Origin: Nissolia schottii | Lineage: Eukaryota > Streptophyta > Magnoliopsida > Fabales > Fabaceae | Direction: 5' to 3' | Assembly (NCBI GenBank): GCA_003254905.1 | Contig: QANU01033406.1 | Location: forward strand, 151,058-215,057 | Length of the DNA stretch: 64,000 bases | Shown here: positions 59,301 to 64,000 of the stretch, one piece after another | Layout of the letters: every line of letters starts with the position of its first letter | Numbering within the stretch: position 1 is the stretch's first letter | The notes under the pieces: model-generated | Told to the model about the DNA's origin: nothing | What the model saw: the letters and a program-made list of their open reading frames with translations, nothing else | Databases searched by the model: none | Made by a program: the position numbers and the translations under genes

Positions 59301-62300
59301 TAGAGGAACAGATGCAATTGGAAAATCGATTATCTATGAATCTGAGGATGAGTCCCAATCTGCAAATCCAAAAATCAACTCAAAGGAGGCCCAAGTTGGG
59401 GGAGAAGTGAACAATGAGAACTCCTCAAGCACTGAAGGTCATAGTGCTTATGCTATGCAATCATTTCTCCAGTCTGGGCAAGAGGACTCCCAACTTACCT
59501 CTGCAGCAATTTCACCGGATGAGATGTACAGCTTTGTCTTTTCTCCTGTTGATGAAGAGATGGTTGGAGACCCTTCTTACTTGGTTGCTATCATTACTGA
59601 GTTCCTTCACAGGTATGCTAATGATGTGTGTGTGTCTTATTTATTGATAGTATCTAGAGTTTTCTGTTGATAAGGGATCTAATTTAAACTCAATTCCAAT
59701 TTGTTCAACTTTTGATTACTTTTATTAATCTTCTTGTTTTACTTTTTATCAATCTTGTGCTGGTAAATCTAAAGCTACCTAATTAAACACATGGCAAAGT
59801 TGACACTAACCATAGTTTGGTTTGCTTCAATTCTTGCTCCCTTGCTTTTCCCATTTCCCTGGTCTACAAGGTTTTCTGTATCCCAAACATAAAATATATG
59901 CAAGAACTATTATTTGATATACTGTTGTTGGAAGATGAAATAATCAACTTAAATGTCATTAGTTTGACACTAATAAATCAAAATAACAAATCAGAATATT
60001 ATAAACAATTTTCTTATACTAGTCATGCATTACTGTTTTTTCAATTTTACTTCATGGTTTTAGCATGAAATCATGAGAAGTCCTATCAATGCTCACAAAA
60101 GATTGCAAATAATAATTTGATCTTAACTACTTTTTACTAGTTTTTTCTTCCAAATAATCATAAGAAAATGAGTGTTGTGATGTGAAGTTTTTATCTACAA
60201 AAGATATAAAATAAAATGCACATGTAAAAAACAAAGCATTTTAAAACTCTAAATGATCTATGTAAGACCACATCATATATGCATCTGATTTTGCCATAGG
60301 TTATATATATAACTATTCAATTGTCAAAACAGAGTATCTCCTTGCAGGTTCTAGTCCTGCTAATATTTGGTCGGTCAAACTATAGTAAATAATTGTTGTA
60401 AGAACAGAAAGCATTTCATTTTATGATTGAAAAACCAATAATATCATTTATAATAGATGTTTTAATTTTCAAGTAAAGAGGCTGAGTCAAGAAACAACAG
60501 AAAACTCTGAAAATGAAACTTATGTAACTTTACTTGATTTAGGAACTTCCTAACAGAGCATGTTAATCCTTAGCCAGCTAAGGACTTGATTTAGGATATT
60601 ATGTTGTAGCCTAGTAGGTTATTTGGACCATGATCCACTTGAAATGATGGATGGAAATTTGGGGACTTAAATATATTAATTCTCTTTTTCATGGTTTGAT
60701 CTTAGCTTTTACTTCCATCATTTTGTAACCAGTGCCCTTCAATGCTCTTTATTAATTATTGCAGTGCAAATGTGGAAAAGATTCGGGTACTCCCAAATCT
60801 ATATGTATTGATAATTCAACTGCTGGCTCGCAGTGAGCGATATGCAGAACTTGGGTTGTTTGTCATAAATAAGGTTACAAAACTTTCTGTACATTATTAT
60901 TGTGGACATGTGAGGCCTTTGTGCGCTAAATTATGGTTAACTTGATTTGAAAAGAGACTTGCAGATTTTGGAGCCCTCTAAGGAAGTTGCACTACAGCTT
61001 CTAGAGTCTGGTCGTCAGAATACACAAACTAGGAAGCTTGGTCTGGATATGCTGAGACAGCTTGGTTTACATCATGATTATGTATTGCTGCTAGTGCAAG
61101 ATGGATACTACATTGAAGCATTACGATATGCACGGAAGTACAAGGTAATTTTCACTGTGCTGGTTCCTGGAATATGAAATTATTTTGTAGTGTTTTAAAT
61201 AAGAGAGCAGGGAGGAGATTATGGAAATCTACGACTCTGGTGCTGCAGTTTTCTCATGATTTTGCTGGAGAAATTTCACTCATCTAGTCCGTCTGCCAAT
61301 AATTTTTTCCCAACATATGGAGAAAGATAATTCTTTGATGAAAAAGAGTAGCTGTGTGTAAATACAAAAACTAAATTTAATCCTTTACTAAGGGTAGTTT
61401 TAGCTGCCCTCAGATTCCGCAGGGAGCCTGCAGACCCCTGATGGATAGAAATCTTAAAACACCTCACTCAAGCACTTCACCATTGGAAGATGAACATAAT
61501 AGCAAGGTGAAGGATTTTTGGTACATTGGTACCCCACCAAGGGTTCATCACCTTTATAAAAGCAGGGTCCTCCATGAGAAGTGGGTTAAGGAAACATATG
61601 GCCTATCCATGATAAGTAACAGCTAAGCTGCATGGCCTCCATTGACCTGATCTCGTTTCCTATATTAAATGCTCGTGTCCAGTGTGCCATACAACCTCAG
61701 AAATTTGACCACCACCAGAAACTAGTCACCATCAACCTGCAGCAGCTGCCCTAACCGTTCAATCGAAAAAGCCTGCACTAATTGCATGCAACATACACTT
61801 CGCCAGAGCAATTAGCTCTGGGATCCCTGCCAGACTTCTAGAACAAGTGAAAAACACTTCCTGGCATCCTATCCCACTTTCTCCTTGCTGAAACCTAGAA
61901 AAAATCCTTTGAAACCTTAACAACTATTCTCCAAGAACCTCGGCCAACATTCCTGTGGCTTGATAAGGTTAATAAAGGGAGGTGTGCTCTTGACATGAAC
62001 TAGACAAGGACATCTTGACTTGTAATAGTCTGTAATACTTAAATGTATTGTTCTACCACACCTGAAGTGTTTTCCTGTTCCCCCTACAGCCCACTGGGGT
62101 TAGTCTCTAGCTGTATCCATTGCCGTGATGGTGTTTACTGTTTATTAATTCATCCCGAAACACTATTCTAGGAAATTACTGCATTGCTATTTATTATTAT
62201 GCCAATTCATTTATCTAGCTAAAGGTGTTAAATCGCACCAATTTCTTTGGGATGGATTGGATTTCTATGTGATGGTTACTGGTTGCAGAAATTTTATCAT

Positions 62301-62872
62301 TCACTGCTTAGAAACTTCACTGAGCAACTATTCATGGTCAGAGTGTCGAAGTCGCTGGTATGGTTAGGTAGATTATGTTGCTGCTAGTTACTTCAGAGAC
62401 TAGTAATGTAGTTTTTTGATCTGTGAAGTTGTCACAAATAAAATAGAATCAGTTTTCAGTTTGTTGATATGCCTTGTAAATATCAAGTATATTGCTACTT
62501 GAAGTAAATTGTTAGTTGCAGAACCTATACTGAAACACAGCATCAAGAACTACTACTTCTCAAGAACTACTACTTCAAGAAGTAGTAGTGACTGGTGAGA
62601 GTGTATAAGTAAAACATGAAATGGTCACTGAGTTCGTGTTTTTGATTTTTGCTTAAATTGTAAAAGTCCGAAGCTAACTAATGTATTCCTTTCAGGTGGA
62701 TAGCATACGGCCATCATTGTTCTTAGAAGCAGCATTTGTTTCCAATGACTCTCAGCATCTTGCTGCAGTTTTAAGATTCTTTGCAGATTTTCTTCCTGGC
62801 TTCAAAAACACCCCAGAGCACAATAGATACCACCGCATACTGAATGAGATGAACTCATCCATGACAGTTTGA
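53365..62872 (+). CDS. RMC1: RMC1/C18orf8 (Mic1-domain) subunit of MON1-CCZ1
   Basis: Eleven coding exons give 719 residues in a continuous frame: 53365-53532, 53687-53946, 56074-56227, 56685-56794, 56890-56977, 57622-57954, 58031-58105, 59107-59612, 60765-60873, 60965-61144 and 62696-62872. All introns are GT-AG. The N-terminal half (to about 370) looks like a beta-propeller, with FSWKVVPFDPLIGP and later IYCLQVDRVAMLLHSYRLYR. A Ser/Glu-rich linker spans about 441-515. The C-terminal helical Mic1 domain (about 520-690) includes LPNLYVLIIQLLARSERYAE, LRQLGLHHDYVLLLVQDGYY and IEALRYARKYKVDSIRP. Human RMC1 (657 aa) is the third subunit of the MON1-CCZ1 exchange factor, which activates Rab7 on late endosomes. 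A role in plant vacuolar traffic is inferred. The ATG has A at -3. Confidence 0.95.
54652..55163 (+). mobile_element. LTR-like segment in RMC1 intron
   Basis: Starts near TGTAAGACC. It ends just before TGGTACCAG (55162-55170), which resembles the copia primer site TGGTATCAG. AATAAA-containing AT-rich sequence near 55130 and the AATTAATTAGGAAAG block near 54910 are LTR-like. No coding sequence of the same element was found. Confidence 0.38.
55262..55640 (+). pseudogene. LINE (non-LTR) zf-RVT remnant in RMC1 intron
   Basis: The plus strand reads RPLIALSPNMCVVCCSSLEL then ASHLFLHCYAVGYL. This is the CxxC...E...HLFLHC zinc-binding end region of plant LINE reverse transcriptases. After a frame change it continues KQGKILWQCSVFAILWCLWL, ENARIFKGTSLSLDKI and SSFRGVSLVDM. 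Stops and a deletion break it. It is in the same orientation as the host gene and lies in its largest intron (53947-56073). Confidence 0.75.
61145..62695 (+). other. Last RMC1 intron, 1.55 kb
   Basis: The middle (about 61380-62100) is less AT-rich than the other introns and has several short frames. It may be an inserted repeat, but I recognise no ends or protein. A hairpin lies near its 3' side. Confidence 0.45.
62566..62589. repeat. 11-bp inverted repeat in intron
   Basis: ACTACTACTTC and GAAGTAGTAGT are separated by two bases. AAGAACTACTACTTC also occurs just upstream at about 62546. Confidence 0.85.
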
Positions 62873-63021
62873 GAAGTCTTCCTAGAAAAAAAATCTCGAG
62901 GAAAATTCTGGTCATTGTCATTGGGTACCCTTTTTAAACTGGGGTTTTCTCATAAAGAAAAGACATTGATATCTACAAGATATGTGGTGGATTTTTGGTA
63001 GTAGCTTCATGTTGTATCTTA

Positions 63022-63027
63022 AATAAA
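63022..63027 (+). terminator. Poly(A) signal of the RMC1 gene
   Basis: AATAAA lies 150 bp after the stop codon and is followed by T-rich sequence, so the 3' untranslated region probably ends at about 63040-63120. Confidence 0.5.
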
Positions 63028-63120
63028 CGTCTCTCTTTCTAATTAGGAGTGTTAGTTTCCACTGTAATGAAATTTAGCTTGTGGGTGTATTGCAATTTTT
63101 GTTTAATTTATTAATTCTTA

Positions 63121-63719
63121 GGTAGGGAAGGGGCGTGGGATTTGGCCCTATCTTGAAAATTGAAAATGGCACTGAATTTGTGGGAAAATACTTGTATACA
63201 GATGGAGGAAGAGCCTTTTTTTTCCCACTAGATGAATGATAACTGCAAGATGCTTAAAGGGGAAAGAAAAAAAAAAACAATTAAAAAACAATGTGTATGA
63301 AGTGAATGGGGGAAGACAGTTTCTCTCCCCTTTGAGGAAGATAAAATATCGCGAATTTGTGACTAAGAATATATGACCCGGTTGGCAACATATAATGGCT
63401 TATAAAATACTTTTGAATTACGTTATGAAAGTAATTTTGATGTACTCGCGATATGGTCTTATATTCATGATGTAATATTATATTCTTAATTATATATTAT
63501 TGTATTATTTTAAATGAATTATAATAATTTTTTAAGCCCCATTAAAAATAATGAGGATTGGTTAATCATATAAATTTATATTGATAGCATGTTAAAAATA
63601 AGTTTGTAAAATTACAGTAGGGTTTTTAAAGTATATATCAGAAGAAAGCTAGAATAGAAATATTATATTCAATTTAGATTTGAGCTCTCTCAATGTAACT
63701 ATTTTGAATTATATTGGGT
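63121..63719. other. Downstream intergenic DNA
   Basis: AT-rich sequence after the RMC1 gene. No gene or element was recognised. Confidence 0.45.
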
Positions 63720-64000
63720 TAATTATGTTTTTAGTTCTTGTAAAATTTAAAGTTTGGTTTTAGTCCCTGCGTAAAAGTTTTAGTCCCTGTAAAATTGTAA
63801 AATTAGGTTTTAATCCCTGGGGTGGGGTGATGGTTGACTGTGCTGATGTGGCGCTGACGCGGTGCGCTGCGTCAGATGCCACGTGGCATAACTCAAAATC
63901 CAACCCATGACCCGACTCGACCCGACCCGTTTTTAATTAAAATTAAAAAAAAAAAAAATCAACCCAGCCCCAACCCCCATCTCCTCCTCTCACCTCTCTC
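63720..64000. mobile_element. Mutator-like element end, cut by window edge
   Basis: TTAGTTCTTGTAAAATTTAA, TTTGGTTTTAGTCCCTG and TTAATCCCTGGGG are followed by GCTGATGTGGCGCTGACG and ATGCCACGTGGCA. This is the layout of a common dicot MULE-type MITE terminal repeat, built from repeated TTTTAGTCCCTGTAAA words. Only one end is inside the window. Confidence 0.55.

Overview
This is plant nuclear DNA, most likely from a dicot and plausibly a legume. The reasons are low GC, long AT-rich intergenic stretches, GT-AG introns, a GIS/ZFP8-type zinc finger gene, and a dense mix of Ty1-copia, Ty3-gypsy, CACTA, hAT-like, Mutator-like and LINE debris. I cannot name the species. No bacterial features, CRISPR arrays, rRNA or tRNA genes were seen.

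Layout. 0.2-1.1 kb: a decayed copia 5' end (LTR, primer site, gag). 2.8-3.7 kb: a single-exon C2H2 zinc finger transcription factor on the minus strand (ZFP8/GIS2 type, 286 aa). 5.8-16.2 kb: a nested pile of gypsy (Athila-like) and copia (Sirevirus-like) LTRs with broken gag, protease and RT/RNase H. Four LTRs there each carry their own array of short palindromic words just upstream of a TATA box. 17.4-17.8 kb: a broken CACTA transposase. 20.9-22.8 kb: a minus-strand copia remnant whose LTR was split by a near-perfect 331-bp inverted-repeat element. 25.5-30.8 kb: a CACTA-like element interrupted by a 3.4-kb solo LTR with an intact 5-bp target duplication. 31.2-31.8 kb: an hAT-like MITE with an 8-bp duplication. 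38.0-39.6 and 41.7-43.8 kb: further CACTA-like elements; the second holds intron-bearing fragments of a patatin-like lipase gene and, tentatively, an RRM gene. 43.8-51.4 kb: AT-rich intergenic DNA.

51.4-63.1 kb holds the main conserved locus. A cluster of TGGGCY (site II) promoter motifs is followed by a 60-aa twin-CX9C protein (NDUFAF8-like, complex I assembly) spread over three coding exons. After at most 238 bp comes an 11-exon, 719-aa gene for the RMC1/C18orf8 (Mic1-domain) subunit of the MON1-CCZ1 Rab7 activator. The splice sites allow both proteins to lie on one mRNA, with the CX9C frame as an upstream ORF. I recall that the Arabidopsis orthologue is annotated with a conserved upstream peptide, but could not check this. 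Introns of the RMC1 gene contain an LTR-like segment and a LINE remnant. The window ends inside a Mutator-like terminal repeat.
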